This document shows positions 8,438 through 17,296 of a DNA stretch of 64,000 nt, piece after piece; the first letter of the stretch is position 1, and every line of letters begins with the position of its first letter. Below the pieces are notes generated by a model. It ran no database searches. It was not told the DNA's origin and saw only the letters and a program-made list of their open reading frames with translations. A program made the translations under genes and the position numbers. The DNA is from Rhizobiales bacterium 63-22 (GTDB lineage: Bacteria; Pseudomonadota; Alphaproteobacteria; Rhizobiales; Rhizobiaceae): the NCBI GenBank assembly GCA_001898995.1, contig MKVZ01000004.1, forward strand, positions 941,801 through 1,005,800, given 5' to 3'.

Positions 8438-9382
8438 TCAGCCCCAGTCGTCGAAGAAATGCGGCCCCGCCATGGCGCGCACCCGGTCGGCGGCATCGGC
8501 GCCGAGTGCGGCCGCATCGCAAACCGCGCCGCGCGCCGTCACCTCATGCGCCTCACTTCCGTCGGGGGTCAGGATCATGCCGTGGAAGCGCAGTTCGTCG
8601 CCCTCGACCGTGGCAAGGCCGCCGATAGGGGTACGGCAGGAGCCGTCGAGCGCCGCCAGAAAAGCCCGTTCGCAGGCGAGCGCGATGTGCGTTTCCCGGT
8701 GCGCCAGCGGCTTGAGCAAGGCATCGATTCGTGCATCGCCGATACGGGTCTCGATGCCGATCGCGCCTTGTCCCGGCGCGGGCGGAAAGGCGACGGGATC
8801 GGAATATTCGGTGATCGCGCCCTCCAACCCCAGCCGTTTCAACCCGGCGCAGGCGAGGAAGGTTCCATCCACCGCGCCGGCCTCGACCCGGCTCAGGCGG
8901 GTATCGACATTGCCGCGATACATAACCACTTCGATATCGGGGCGCAGACGGCGGATCAGCGCCTGCCGGCGCAGCGACGACGAGCCGACCACGGCGCCCT
9001 GCGGCAGGTCGACGAAGCGTTTCACCCTGTGGCCGACGAAGGCGTCGCGCGGGTCCTCACGCTCCAGAAAGACGGAAAGATGCAGGCCTTCGGGCAGCGT
9101 GGTCGGCATGTCCTTGGTGGAATGGACGGCGATGTCGATGCGCCCGTCTCTCAGCGCCTGCTCGATCTCCTCGGTGAACAGGCCCTTGCCGCCGACTTCC
9201 GACAGCGGCCGGTCGCGGATGCGGTCGCCCGCGGTGGACATGGGCAATATCTGGACTGCATCCTCCGGCAGGCCATGCGCCTTCATCAGCCGGCGGCGCG
9301 TTTCATAGGCCTGCGTCAAGGCCAGCTTGCTGCCCCTGGTGCCTATCTTCAACGTGCCAATATTCAAGGATGCTGTTTGCAT
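8438..9382 (-). CDS. hemC: Hydroxymethylbilane synthase (porphobilinogen deaminase)
   Basis: 314 residues. Joins four porphobilinogens into hydroxymethylbilane. The dipyrromethane cofactor cysteine is C249 in [10 protein letters not shown]. Other family motifs are [14 protein letters not shown] at the N-terminus, VHSTKDMPT, and [12 protein letters not shown] chose ATG 9382 ([14 protein letters not shown]), the usual start in Brucella, over the upstream ATG at 9430. It is the first gene of the hem cluster and is divergent from tsaD with only 62 bp between them, so both promoters must lie in or near that gap. Confidence 0.95.
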   Translation of the reverse strand: MQTASLNIGTLKIGTRGSKLALTQAYETRRRLMKAHGLPEDAVQILPMSTAGDRIRDRPLSEVGGKGLFTEEIEQALRDGRIDIAVHSTKDMPTTLPEGLHLSVFLEREDPRDAFVGHRVKRFVDLPQGAVVGSSSLRRQALIRRLRPDIEVVMYRGNVDTRLSRVEAGAVDGTFLACAGLKRLGLEGAITEYSDPVAFPPAPGQGAIGIETRIGDARIDALLKPLAHRETHIALACERAFLAALDGSCRTPIGGLATVEGDELRFHGMILTPDGSEAHEVTARGAVCDAAALGADAADRVRAMAGPHFFDDWG

Positions 9383-9444
9383 ACGGCGTCGTCCATGATA
9401 CCCGGTTGCTTGGAAATATGAGACTGGCAAGGGTCTAACCGCAA

Positions 9445-10524
9445 ATGCGCGTTCTTGGAATAGAGACCAGTTGCGACGAAACAGCCGCCTCCGTCGTCGA
9501 ACGCGACGAAGCGGGGCATGGCCGCATCCTGTCCAGCGTGGTGCTGAGCCAGATCGCCGAGCACGAACCCTATGGCGGCGTGGTGCCGGAGATCGCCGCG
9601 CGCGCCCATGTCGAGGCGCTGGACCGGCTGGTCGCGCGCGCGCTGGAAGAGGCGGGTCTGACGCTCGATCAGGTGGACGCCGTCGCCGCCACGGCGGGGC
9701 CGGGGCTGATCGGCGGCCTGATCGTCGGGCTGATGACCGCCAAGGCGCTGGCGCTTGCCGCGCGCAAGCCGTTCTATGCGGTCAATCATCTGGAAGGCCA
9801 TGCGCTGACCGCGCGCCTGACGGACGGCCTGCCGTTTCCCTATCTGCTGCTGCTCGTCTCCGGCGGCCACACGCAGATGGTGAAGGTCGCGGGCATCGGC
9901 GATTACGAACGCCTCGGCACCACCATAGACGACGCGCTGGGGGAGGCTTTCGACAAGACGGCCAAGCTGCTCGGCCTGCCCTATCCCGGCGGTCCGGCGG
10001 TGGAGCGCATGGCGCTCGAAGGCGACCCCGCCCGCTTTTCCTTTCCCCGCCCGCTGAAAGGCGAGAAGCGGCTCGATTTCTCCTTCTCCGGCCTCAAGAC
10101 CGCCGTGCGCCAGGCCGCGATGGAACTGGTTCCGCTGTCGGAGCGGGACGTGGCGGATATCTGTGCCTCGTTTCAGGCGGCGGTCGCCGATACGCTTTCC
10201 GACCGGGTCAAGCGTTCGCTCGAACGTTTCAGGGCCGAGTTCCCCGATTGTGCCGCGCCCGCGCTGGTGGTGGCCGGCGGGGTCGCCGCAAACAGGACGC
10301 TGCGCGCGGCGCTGGAAAAGCTTTGTGCTGAGCACGGCTTCGCCTTCGTCGCGCCGCCGCTGGCGCTATGCACCGACAATGCGGCGATGATCGCATGGGC
10401 GGCGGCGGAACGCGCCGCGCGGGAGCCGTCCGATCCGCTTTCGCTGGCGCCGCGCTCGCGCTGGCCGCTCGACGAAAAATCCGCGCCGGTGTTCGGCACG
10501 GGACGGCGGGGGGCAAAAGCATGA
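9445..10524 (+). CDS. tsaD: tRNA N6-threonylcarbamoyladenosine transferase TsaD
   Basis: 359 residues. Transfers the threonylcarbamoyl group to A37 of ANN-decoding tRNAs, with TsaB and TsaE. It has the metal-binding [12 protein letters not shown] motif (HxxxH), the N-terminal [16 protein letters not shown] and the ASKH-fold glycine loops ([22 protein letters not shown]). It opens a five-gene plus-strand operon; its stop overlaps the gpsA start (ATGA). Confidence 0.96.
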   Translation: MRVLGIETSCDETAASVVERDEAGHGRILSSVVLSQIAEHEPYGGVVPEIAARAHVEALDRLVARALEEAGLTLDQVDAVAATAGPGLIGGLIVGLMTAKALALAARKPFYAVNHLEGHALTARLTDGLPFPYLLLLVSGGHTQMVKVAGIGDYERLGTTIDDALGEAFDKTAKLLGLPYPGGPAVERMALEGDPARFSFPRPLKGEKRLDFSFSGLKTAVRQAAMELVPLSERDVADICASFQAAVADTLSDRVKRSLERFRAEFPDCAAPALVVAGGVAANRTLRAALEKLCAEHGFAFVAPPLALCTDNAAMIAWAAAERAAREPSDPLSLAPRSRWPLDEKSAPVFGTGRRGAKA

Positions 10525-11516
10525 ATGCAGGGGGCGTGACGGGGAAGATCGCGGTTCTGGGCGGCGGCGCATGGGGCACCGCGCTGGCGGCAATGGCGGC
10601 AAATAGCGGCCATGCCGCATGGCTCTATGCGCGCGACGGTGAGACTGTCGCGGCCATCAACGATACGCATCGCAGCCCGCGCTATCTGGGCGGCATCGAT
10701 CTGCCGCGGGGCATCAGGGCCAGCGCCGACGCGGAAGCGGTCGTCGCCGGAGCCGATGCGGTTCTCGCCGTCATCCCGGCGCAGGCCATGCGCGCCGGCC
10801 TGTCGGCGCTTTCGCTGCACATTCCGCGTGTCGTTCCGGTGGTGCTCTGCGCCAAGGGGATCGAGCGCGGCACGGGGCGGCTCATGTCGGAAGTGGTGGC
10901 GGAGGTGCTGCCGGAACACCGCATCGCGGCCCTTTCCGGGCCGAGCTTCGCCACTGACGTGGCGCGCGGCCTGCCCACCGCCGTCACCGTCGCCTGCGAG
11001 GATGCGGGCATCGCCGACGGTCTGGCATCGCTGCTTTCCGGCCCGGCCTTTCGCTGCTATTCCACCACCGACCTCAAGGGCGTCGAGATCGGTGGGGCAC
11101 TCAAGAACGTGCTTGCCATCGCCGCCGGTGCCGCCATCGGGCGCGGCTACGGCGCCAGCGCGCAGGCGGCGCTCGTCACGCGCGGCTTCGCGGAGTTGCG
11201 CCGCGTGGGACAGGCCATGGGCGCGCGGCCCGAAACCGTGATGGGCCTTTCCGGCCTCGGCGATCTCATCCTCACCTGCTCCTCGCCGCAATCCCGCAAC
11301 TATTCCTACGGGCTGGCGCTGGGGCGTGGCGAAGACCTCGCCGGACGGCCGCTGGCCGAGGGGGTCGCGACCGCGCCCATCGCCGCCGAGCTTTGCGTGA
11401 AGAATGGCGTCTCCGCGCCGATCATCCACGCCGTGGCCGCCCTGCTCGCCGGAAAGATCACCATAGACGAAGCCGTTACGGCCCTGCTCAACCGACCTCT
11501 CAAAACGGAAGACTAA
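10521..11516 (+). CDS. gpsA: Glycerol-3-phosphate dehydrogenase [NAD(P)+]
   Basis: 331 residues. Reduces dihydroxyacetone phosphate to sn-glycerol-3-phosphate for phospholipid synthesis. The N-terminal Rossmann motif is [13 protein letters not shown]; the substrate-domain lysine lies in [13 protein letters not shown] at 10521 overlaps the tsaD stop by 4 bp. The tsaD-gpsA order is typical of Rhizobiales. Confidence 0.95.
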   Translation: MNAGGVTGKIAVLGGGAWGTALAAMAANSGHAAWLYARDGETVAAINDTHRSPRYLGGIDLPRGIRASADAEAVVAGADAVLAVIPAQAMRAGLSALSLHIPRVVPVVLCAKGIERGTGRLMSEVVAEVLPEHRIAALSGPSFATDVARGLPTAVTVACEDAGIADGLASLLSGPAFRCYSTTDLKGVEIGGALKNVLAIAAGAAIGRGYGASAQAALVTRGFAELRRVGQAMGARPETVMGLSGLGDLILTCSSPQSRNYSYGLALGRGEDLAGRPLAEGVATAPIAAELCVKNGVSAPIIHAVAALLAGKITIDEAVTALLNRPLKTED

Positions 11517-11519
11517 ACC

Positions 11520-11810
11520 ATGCTGTTCGCCATTCTGTGCAACGACAAGCCCGGCCATCTGCAACTGCGCCTCGACACGCGGCCTACGCATCTCGACTAT
11601 CTCGGCAGCCTCGGCGAGACGCTTAAATTCGCCGGCCCCTTCCTCGGCGAGGACGGCAAGCCGAATGGCAGTCTCGTGGTGGTGGAGGCCGCCGACAAGG
11701 CGGCGGCGGAAAGCATCGCCGCCAATGACCCTTATGCGAAGGCCGGCCTTTTCGGTGATGTGACCGTGCGCCCGTGGAACTGGGCGATCAAGAATCCCGC
11801 CAACGCCTGA
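11520..11810 (+). CDS. YciI-like protein
   Basis: 96 residues, ferredoxin-like alpha/beta fold of the YciI/YCII family. It has the conserved residues expected at the putative active site (HLDYL near residue 24 and NDPY near 72). The family's substrate is unknown. It starts 3 bp after gpsA and precedes the EVE-domain gene, an arrangement common in alphaproteobacteria. Confidence 0.88.
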   Translation: MLFAILCNDKPGHLQLRLDTRPTHLDYLGSLGETLKFAGPFLGEDGKPNGSLVVVEAADKAAAESIAANDPYAKAGLFGDVTVRPWNWAIKNPANA

Positions 11811-11819
11811 GGAGTGACC

Positions 11820-12248
11820 ATGGCTTACTGGCTGTTCAAATCCGAGCCGTTCAAATGGTCGTGGGAGATGCAGAAGGCGTGCGGCGAAAAGGGCCAGCAA
11901 TGGGACGGCGTGCGCAACTATCAGGCGCGCAACAACATGCGCGCCATGAAACTCGGCGACAGGGGCTTCTTCTACCACTCCAATGAAGGGCTTGAGGTCG
12001 TCGGCATCGTCGAAGTCTGCGCGCTCGCCCATCACGACACCACCACCGACGATCCGCGCTGGGAATGCGTGGATATCCGCGCCCTGCGCGACATGCCGAA
12101 GCCGGTGACGCTGAAGGACGTGAAGGCCAATCCGAAACTGGCAGACATGTCGCTCGTCACTTCCATGCGCCTTTCCGTGCAGCCGGTGACGGAGGACGAA
12201 TGGAACGAGGTCTGCCGCATGGGCGGGCTGGATCCGAAAACGGTGTGA
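11820..12248 (+). CDS. EVE domain-containing protein
   Basis: 142 residues. The whole protein is one EVE domain (YWLFKSEPFKWSWE, WDGVRNYQARNNMRAMK, GFFYHSNE), a PUA-like fold that binds modified bases in DNA or RNA. Which nucleic acid this protein reads is unknown. The start at 11820 was preferred to 11814 because MAYWLFKSEP is the standard N-terminus. Its stop overlaps the start of the next gene (TGATG). Confidence 0.9.
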   Translation: MAYWLFKSEPFKWSWEMQKACGEKGQQWDGVRNYQARNNMRAMKLGDRGFFYHSNEGLEVVGIVEVCALAHHDTTTDDPRWECVDIRALRDMPKPVTLKDVKANPKLADMSLVTSMRLSVQPVTEDEWNEVCRMGGLDPKTV

Positions 12249-12916
12249 TGCTCGACGCAGCCGATTTTCCCCGCGCACGCGCTTTCATTCTCGCAAACAC
12301 GGCGCTGCAAGCGCCGCCGCATGTGCCGGAAATCCGCCTGCATCTGGCCGACGAGGCGCACGACCTCTGGCGCAGGACGGAGGAAGAACTGGCCACGATA
12401 GGCTTGCCGCCGCCCTTCTGGGCCTTTGCCTGGGCGGGCGGTCAGGGCGTGGCGCGCCATGTGCTCGACCATCCCGAAACGGTGGCGGACAGGACGGTTC
12501 TGGACTTCGCCTCCGGTTCCGGCCTTGTCGCCATCGCGGCCGTAAAGGCGGGTGCGCGGCGCGTCGTCGCCTCCGACATCGACCCCTTCGCGAAACCGGC
12601 CATCGGGATCAACGCCGCCGCCAACGGTGTGGACGTGACCGTGACGCTCGAAGACCTGATCGGCCGGGATGACGGCTGGGACGTGGTTCTGGCGGGCGAC
12701 GTCTTCTACGACAGGCCGCTCGCCGACCGGCTGGTGCCGTGGTTCACGCAACTGGCCGGGCGGGGCGCGACGGTGATCGTCGGCGATCCGGGCCGCGCCT
12801 ATCTGCCGAAGGACCGGCTGCGGCGGCTTGCCTCTTACGAGGTTCCCGTCACGCGGGCGCTGGAGGATGCGGAAGTCAAGCGCACGACGGTCTGGGCGTT
12901 TGACGCAATCCGCTGA
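12248..12916 (+). CDS. Class I SAM methyltransferase, ETFB-lysine/PrmA-like
   Basis: 222 residues. SAM-binding motif VLDFASGSGLVAIAAVKAGA, acidic loop VVASDIDPFA and a post-motif GDVFYDRPLADRL. It resembles the family that includes the mitochondrial ETF-beta lysine methyltransferase (ETFBKMT/COG3897), which is notable because etfBA lies 13 kb away, but the substrate is not known. ATG at 12248 overlaps the EVE stop. Its last 41 bp overlap, on opposite strands, the end of the next gene. Confidence 0.83.
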   Translation: MLDAADFPRARAFILANTALQAPPHVPEIRLHLADEAHDLWRRTEEELATIGLPPPFWAFAWAGGQGVARHVLDHPETVADRTVLDFASGSGLVAIAAVKAGARRVVASDIDPFAKPAIGINAAANGVDVTVTLEDLIGRDDGWDVVLAGDVFYDRPLADRLVPWFTQLAGRGATVIVGDPGRAYLPKDRLRRLASYEVPVTRALEDAEVKRTTVWAFDAIR

Positions 12917-13640
12917 CCGGCGAGCCTTGCGGGGCGAGCACCGGAACGAAGACGCGGCGCGAGGAGCGCTGCGCCACCGGCAGGCCCTGATAGAGCCGCT
13001 TCTGCGCCTCGACCACCAGAACGCCGGCGAAGAGCGGCCACAGCCGTCGCCCGACGCCTTCGACCGCCAGACAGGGGCGCATCATCCAGCGCCGCGTCAC
13101 CGGCGGGAAATGCAATGCCTGTGCCACCGTGTTAACGGTGAAATTGGCCTCGCGCAGCAGCGCCGCAATCTGGGTGCGGCTATAGGGCCGGCCGCTGCCG
13201 AAGGGCGTGTGCTCGAAGCGCGCCCAGACGCCGCGCCGGTTCGGCACCACGACCACCAGCCGCCCGTTCGGCGCCAGCACGCGCCAGATTTCCTTCAGCG
13301 TTTCGGGTGCGTTTTCGGCATATTCCAGCGCATGGACCATCAGCACGCGGTCGATGGACGAATCGGGCAGCGGCAATTCCTCGTCGAAGACCAGCGCCGT
13401 CGCCGGATTTCGCGTCGGCGGCCATGCCACCGCGCCCTGACCGGCCGGCATGAAGGCGAAGGTGCGCTCCGTATCTACGGCGAAACGGTCGAGATAGGGC
13501 AGGCTGTAGCCCATGCCGACCAGCCGTTCTCCCGGTATGCGCGCCCACAGGCCCGCCAGTGTCATGCGCAGGGCGCGCTCGGCCAGATGGCCGAGGGTCG
13601 TGTCGTAGAAAGCGCGCAGTTCTATGATGTCGGGATGCAT
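12876..13640 (-). CDS. Class I SAM-dependent methyltransferase
   Basis: 254 residues from ATG at 13640 (MHPDIIELRAFYDT). It has a methyltransferase_11-type core with RVLMVHALEYAENAPETLKE and LAPNGRLVVVVPNRRG, and starts near the protein's N-terminus with DTTLGHLAERAL. A typical glycine-rich motif I is weak (LVGMGYSLPYLDRF). It is common in Rhizobiales beside hydroxyacylglutathione hydrolase genes; here only the methyltransferase is present. Substrate unknown. It is convergent with, and overlaps by 41 bp, the upstream operon. Confidence 0.82.
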   Translation of the reverse strand: MHPDIIELRAFYDTTLGHLAERALRMTLAGLWARIPGERLVGMGYSLPYLDRFAVDTERTFAFMPAGQGAVAWPPTRNPATALVFDEELPLPDSSIDRVLMVHALEYAENAPETLKEIWRVLAPNGRLVVVVPNRRGVWARFEHTPFGSGRPYSRTQIAALLREANFTVNTVAQALHFPPVTRRWMMRPCLAVEGVGRRLWPLFAGVLVVEAQKRLYQGLPVAQRSSRRVFVPVLAPQGSPVSGLRQTPRPSCA

Positions 13641-13731
13641 GACGGCCAAGCTAACGCAATTATGTTTATCATGGAACGGAGAAGCGGCGCTTTCATCCAC
13701 AGGACCGCGTGCAATCGCGCGAAAGCGTGAT

Positions 13732-13775
13732 ATAGAGCGGTTCCTGTTTAAACGGAATCGTTGGAACCGCTCTAT
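13732..13775. repeat. Dispersed hairpin repeat, GAGCGGTTCC family, complete copy
   Basis: A perfect 13-bp stem (ATAGAGCGGTTCC at 13732-13744 and its complement at 13763-13775) encloses an 18-nt loop that contains TTTAAA. The left half and loop recur at 23467-23492. It sits upstream of hpt, next to a second repeat of another family. Confidence 0.7.
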
Positions 13776-13787
13776 TTCTTTACTTTT

Positions 13788-13832
13788 ACGCATTTCCGAA
13801 CGCGAAACCGCTTCGCACTTTCGCTGGAAATG
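13788..13832 (-). repeat. Dispersed intergenic repeat, CATTTCCAGC family, copy 1
   Basis: Read on the minus strand it starts CATTTCCAGCGAAAGTGCG, has a central AAGCGGTTT and ends near GGAAATGCGT. Related copies are at 14412, 39957 and 46796, with a variant at 28563 and a fragment at 61682. It lies 41 bp before the hpt ATG. Confidence 0.65.
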
Positions 13833-13872
13833 ATCTGGAGCGGGACGGCAAGACCTTGAAGAGAGTTGCTCC

Positions 13873-14409
13873 ATGCCAGTAGTCGGCGGCAAGACGATAG
13901 AAGTGCTTTTCACGCCCGAGGAGATCGCCGGGCGCAATCTGGAACTGGCAAGGGCTATCGCCGCACGCGGCTTCCACGACCTGCTGACCATCTCAATCCT
14001 GAAGGGTTCCTTCATCTTCGCCGCCGATCTCATCCGCGCCATGCACGACGCCGGAGTGGAGCCGGACGTGGAGTTCATCACCGTGTCGAGCTACGGCAAG
14101 GGCACGACGAGCACAGAAGTGCGCCTGCTGCGCGACATAGACAGCGACGTGCGCGACCGCGACGTGCTTCTGATCGACGATATTCTGGAGTCCGGCAAGA
14201 CGCTGAAATTCGTGCGTGAACTCATGCTGGAACGCGGCGCGCGCAGCGTCAGCATCGCGGTGCTGCTCGACAAGAGCATACGCCGCAAGGTCGATCTGCA
14301 CGCGGATTTCGTGTCTTTCGAATGCCCTGATTATTTCGTGGTCGGCTATGGCATGGATGTAGGCCATGCCTTCCGCCAGTTGCCTTATGTCGGGCGGGTG
14401 ATGGAATAG
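13873..14409 (+). CDS. hpt: Hypoxanthine phosphoribosyltransferase
   Basis: 178 residues. Purine salvage: hypoxanthine (and guanine) plus PRPP to IMP (GMP). The PRPP-binding loop is VLLIDDILESGKTL, and the C-terminal base-binding segment is DYFVVGYGMDVGHAFRQLPYVG. The start is preceded by AGAGTTGCTCC, a modest ribosome site. The gene is flanked on both sides by dispersed palindromic repeats. Confidence 0.95.
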   Translation: MPVVGGKTIEVLFTPEEIAGRNLELARAIAARGFHDLLTISILKGSFIFAADLIRAMHDAGVEPDVEFITVSSYGKGTTSTEVRLLRDIDSDVRDRDVLLIDDILESGKTLKFVRELMLERGARSVSIAVLLDKSIRRKVDLHADFVSFECPDYFVVGYGMDVGHAFRQLPYVGRVME

Positions 14410-14411
14410 AG

Positions 14412-14456
14412 CATTTCCAGCGAAAGTCCGTAGCGGTTTCGCGCAGGATAATGCGT
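14412..14456 (+). repeat. Dispersed intergenic repeat, CATTTCCAGC family, copy 2
   Basis: Starts CATTTCCAGCGAAAGTCCG, central TAGCGGTTTCGCGCAGG, ends ATAATGCGT. It begins 2 bp past the hpt stop and is the mirror-orientation partner of the copy ahead of hpt, so hpt is bracketed by inverted copies. It may also act as a 3' stabilising hairpin. Confidence 0.65.
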
Positions 14457-14513
14457 AAAAACAAATAGATAGAGCTTTTCCCGCAAAATCGCGAACCGGC
14501 TTTGCGAACTCCG

Positions 14514-17198
14514 TCAGTTGTCGAACTGCAACAGACGTTGCAGATAGTCTTTCTCGATCTGCGGCGTCACCGCATTGCCCAGCCGGCGGCGAATCTCATC
14601 GAGGATTTCGCGCGCGCGCTGAATGTCGATCTCGCCGGGAATCTTCACCTGATCGTCAAGGCCGCCATCGGTGCCCTGCCGGCGGCCGAGCGGGTCCCTT
14701 CCGCCCTGACCCTGCGCCTGCCCGCCCATGGCCTGCTGCATCTTCTTCATCATGTCGCGGCCGCCGCGGCGCAGCGCCTCCAGCGCGTTGCCCTGATTGT
14801 CGCCTGCCTGTGAAGGGTCGCCCTGCCCGAGCGCGTCGGCGGCCCCGCCCATGGATTTTCCGGCATCGGCGAAATCCTTGCCGGGCTCGATGCCCATGCC
14901 TTTGAGACTGTCCATCAGCTTCTGAAGATCGGACCGGAGATCCTCCTGCTGCTGCTGCAATTTGCGCATGGCCTCGGCCTGATCCGGGGTCTGATTCCGG
15001 GATTGGCCCGAATCCGGCTGGTTGCCGCCCGGCTGTCCGCCACCCTGGGCGCCGTCGCCGCCGGGGAAAGGATTGTCGCCGCTCTGGCCTTCGCCGGACT
15101 GATCCTCGTCCGATTGCCCGTCCTGCTCGAACTGACGCTGCATCTTCTGGTCCAGACCGAAGGTGTCGTTCATGGTCTGCTGCTGGCGGCGCATCAGTTC
15201 GCCGAGCTTGTTCATCTGCTGCTGCATCTGGCCCTGCTGGCCCTGACCGTTTCGGCCGGGCCGGGCCTGGCTCATCTGCATGTTGTTCATCAGGTTCTGC
15301 AGTTGCGACAGAAGCTGCTCGGCCTGCTCGCGCGAGCCCTGCTGCGCCAGCTTCTCGATCTGGTCCATCATGCGCTGCAGATCTTTTTCGGTCAGCACGC
15401 GGGCATTGGGATCGGGCGCGGCCCGGCGCGCATTCGGATTCCGCTGCTGGCGCTGGGCGAATTCGCGCAGGTAATCCTGCATCGCCTTGCGCAATTCGGC
15501 GGACAGCTTCGCAATCTCTTCCTGCGAGGCGCCGTTGCGAAGCGCGTTCTTCAGCGCTTCCTGGGCCTGACGCAGGCGTCTTTCGACGGCCGAAAGATTG
15601 CCGTCCTCGATGCCGAGCGCCACCTGCCACATATAATCGACCGTGTCGCGCAGCGCGTCCTCGCTGGTGGCGAGTTGCAGCCGGGTGCGGATCGTGACGA
15701 GGCCCAGATAATGCCCGGCGTTCTTTATCGTCTCCTCCGGGCGGATCATCAGCGCGGAGAGCATGTCCATCACGCGGTCGCGGTCGTTGGCGTCGAGTGC
15801 CAGAATGCGGCGCTGCTCGACGATCGCGCGCGCCAGCGGGTTGGCGAACGGCCTTTCCGGCAAGGTGATGTCTTTGGTCTCGCTGCGGCCGGTCTGTCCG
15901 GCGGCGTCGGTGACGACCAGCGTCAGCGCCACCCTGCGCCCGGCCCATGGATGCTCGGTCAGGTCCTTGGCCGTGGTGGCGTCCTTCGTACCCGACCGCG
16001 GCAGGACCAGCGGCAATTCCGGCGGCCCGTAAAGCGGCACGGCCTCGTCGTGATCCTCGTCACCGTCCTCGTCTCCTGCGGGTTCCCTGTCCGCATCGAG
16101 CGGCTTGATCTCGGCGAAAGCCTTGACCGGGCCGTAGTCGTCGGTGATCGCGTAAGCGAGCTGCAAGGTGCCGTTCAGCGCGTGGTCCGGCTCCTTGGTG
16201 AAGCGGATGGTCGGCGGCGTGTCGGGCGTGACGGCGAATTTCCAGCGTGTATCCATGCCGGAAAGCTGAAGCGTCTGGTCCTCGCGCAGGTCGTAGCGGA
16301 AATTGCGGCTGCCCTCGACATCCGCTTCTTCTTCATCGCTTTTGCCGGTGCCTGTTCCCGCGATTGGTTGCACCGGGCGGCTTTTGCCCGCGGCGTCGAT
16401 CGCGACCAGCTTTTCGGCGCCGTCGCCGATGACGCGCACCGAAAGCACGCTGCCCTGCGGCACCTTTATCGGGGCGGAAGCCTCGCCGCCGCCATTGCCG
16501 CCGGCGGCGGTCAGGAAGATCGGCGCGCGGCCCGTATAGGCGGGTGGCGTCACCCATGCGTCGACGCGGGCGGGGGCGGAGCCGTTACCGGGACGAATAT
16601 GGAAACCGTCGGCGATGCGCCCGCTGCCGGAGCCGAAACTGTAGGCAAGCGCGGTTACGAAAAGCAGCGCCACGAAGGCGCGCAGGGCGAACGGGTCGCG
16701 TTCGGGCATGCGCGGATGCGGCAGGCCCGATTGCAGGTTCCTGAGCCGTCCGGCCATGCGGCGCTGGTGCTCATGCCAGAGCGCGACGGCGAAGGGGTCT
16801 TCTTCGCCCGTGGCCATGTGGCCGGTCTGGACGGCGAGCGGCTCATGGCGGAGGTCGTTGACTGTCTCGATGCGCGCCGTGACCTCGTCCGCCGACGGGC
16901 GGCGGAAGCGGAACGGCAGATAGAGCGCGATCAGCCCGGCAAGGGCGAAGGCCGCCAGCACCGCGATATGCAGCCAGCGCGGCATGAAACCGAACAGGCC
17001 GAGCCAGCCGAGGCTCGTGAAAAGCGCGGCAAGGAGTATCAGCGGCAGGACGAGCGGCCACAGCCGCTCGAAGGAAATCGACAGAAAGGCGCACAGGCGC
17101 AGGCGCTCAAGCGCGGCATCCGCGCCGGAAAACAGGCGCGAGAACCTGCTTCGCTCCGGGGAGCGGGCGTCCTGCATGTCGTTGTCCTGATCGCTCAT
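14514..17198 (-). CDS. TIGR02302 family membrane protein with glutamine/glycine-rich tail
   Basis: 894 residues. N-terminal cytoplasmic segment, two closely spaced TM segments (about 48-95), another TM near 175-195, then a large extracytoplasmic region. From about residue 560 it becomes helical and then strongly low-complexity (GQGQQGQMQQQMNK, GEGQSGDNPFPGG) to near residue 830. This matches the TIGR02302 (DUF4175) family confined to alphaproteobacteria; no function is established. It is encoded just after lysA in the same direction, with about 100 bp between them. The low-complexity region generates long meaningless ORFs on the other strand. Confidence 0.88.
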   Translation of the reverse strand: MSDQDNDMQDARSPERSRFSRLFSGADAALERLRLCAFLSISFERLWPLVLPLILLAALFTSLGWLGLFGFMPRWLHIAVLAAFALAGLIALYLPFRFRRPSADEVTARIETVNDLRHEPLAVQTGHMATGEEDPFAVALWHEHQRRMAGRLRNLQSGLPHPRMPERDPFALRAFVALLFVTALAYSFGSGSGRIADGFHIRPGNGSAPARVDAWVTPPAYTGRAPIFLTAAGGNGGGEASAPIKVPQGSVLSVRVIGDGAEKLVAIDAAGKSRPVQPIAGTGTGKSDEEEADVEGSRNFRYDLREDQTLQLSGMDTRWKFAVTPDTPPTIRFTKEPDHALNGTLQLAYAITDDYGPVKAFAEIKPLDADREPAGDEDGDEDHDEAVPLYGPPELPLVLPRSGTKDATTAKDLTEHPWAGRRVALTLVVTDAAGQTGRSETKDITLPERPFANPLARAIVEQRRILALDANDRDRVMDMLSALMIRPEETIKNAGHYLGLVTIRTRLQLATSEDALRDTVDYMWQVALGIEDGNLSAVERRLRQAQEALKNALRNGASQEEIAKLSAELRKAMQDYLREFAQRQQRNPNARRAAPDPNARVLTEKDLQRMMDQIEKLAQQGSREQAEQLLSQLQNLMNNMQMSQARPGRNGQGQQGQMQQQMNKLGELMRRQQQTMNDTFGLDQKMQRQFEQDGQSDEDQSGEGQSGDNPFPGGDGAQGGGQPGGNQPDSGQSRNQTPDQAEAMRKLQQQQEDLRSDLQKLMDSLKGMGIEPGKDFADAGKSMGGAADALGQGDPSQAGDNQGNALEALRRGGRDMMKKMQQAMGGQAQGQGGRDPLGRRQGTDGGLDDQVKIPGEIDIQRAREILDEIRRRLGNAVTPQIEKDYLQRLLQFDN

Positions 17199-17296
17199 AA
17201 AGTCGTTCCGGAGAGCCTTTCCGTTCTATTTTCATTCCACGACAGGATAACACGCATCATGGCAAAGGCGAGGCCTTGCATTGAATTTGCGATTGG

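Noticed and set aside
10173..12278. 701-codon minus-strand frame opposite gpsA and neighbours
   Set aside because: Shadow of tsaD-gpsA-YciI-EVE; no family resemblance.
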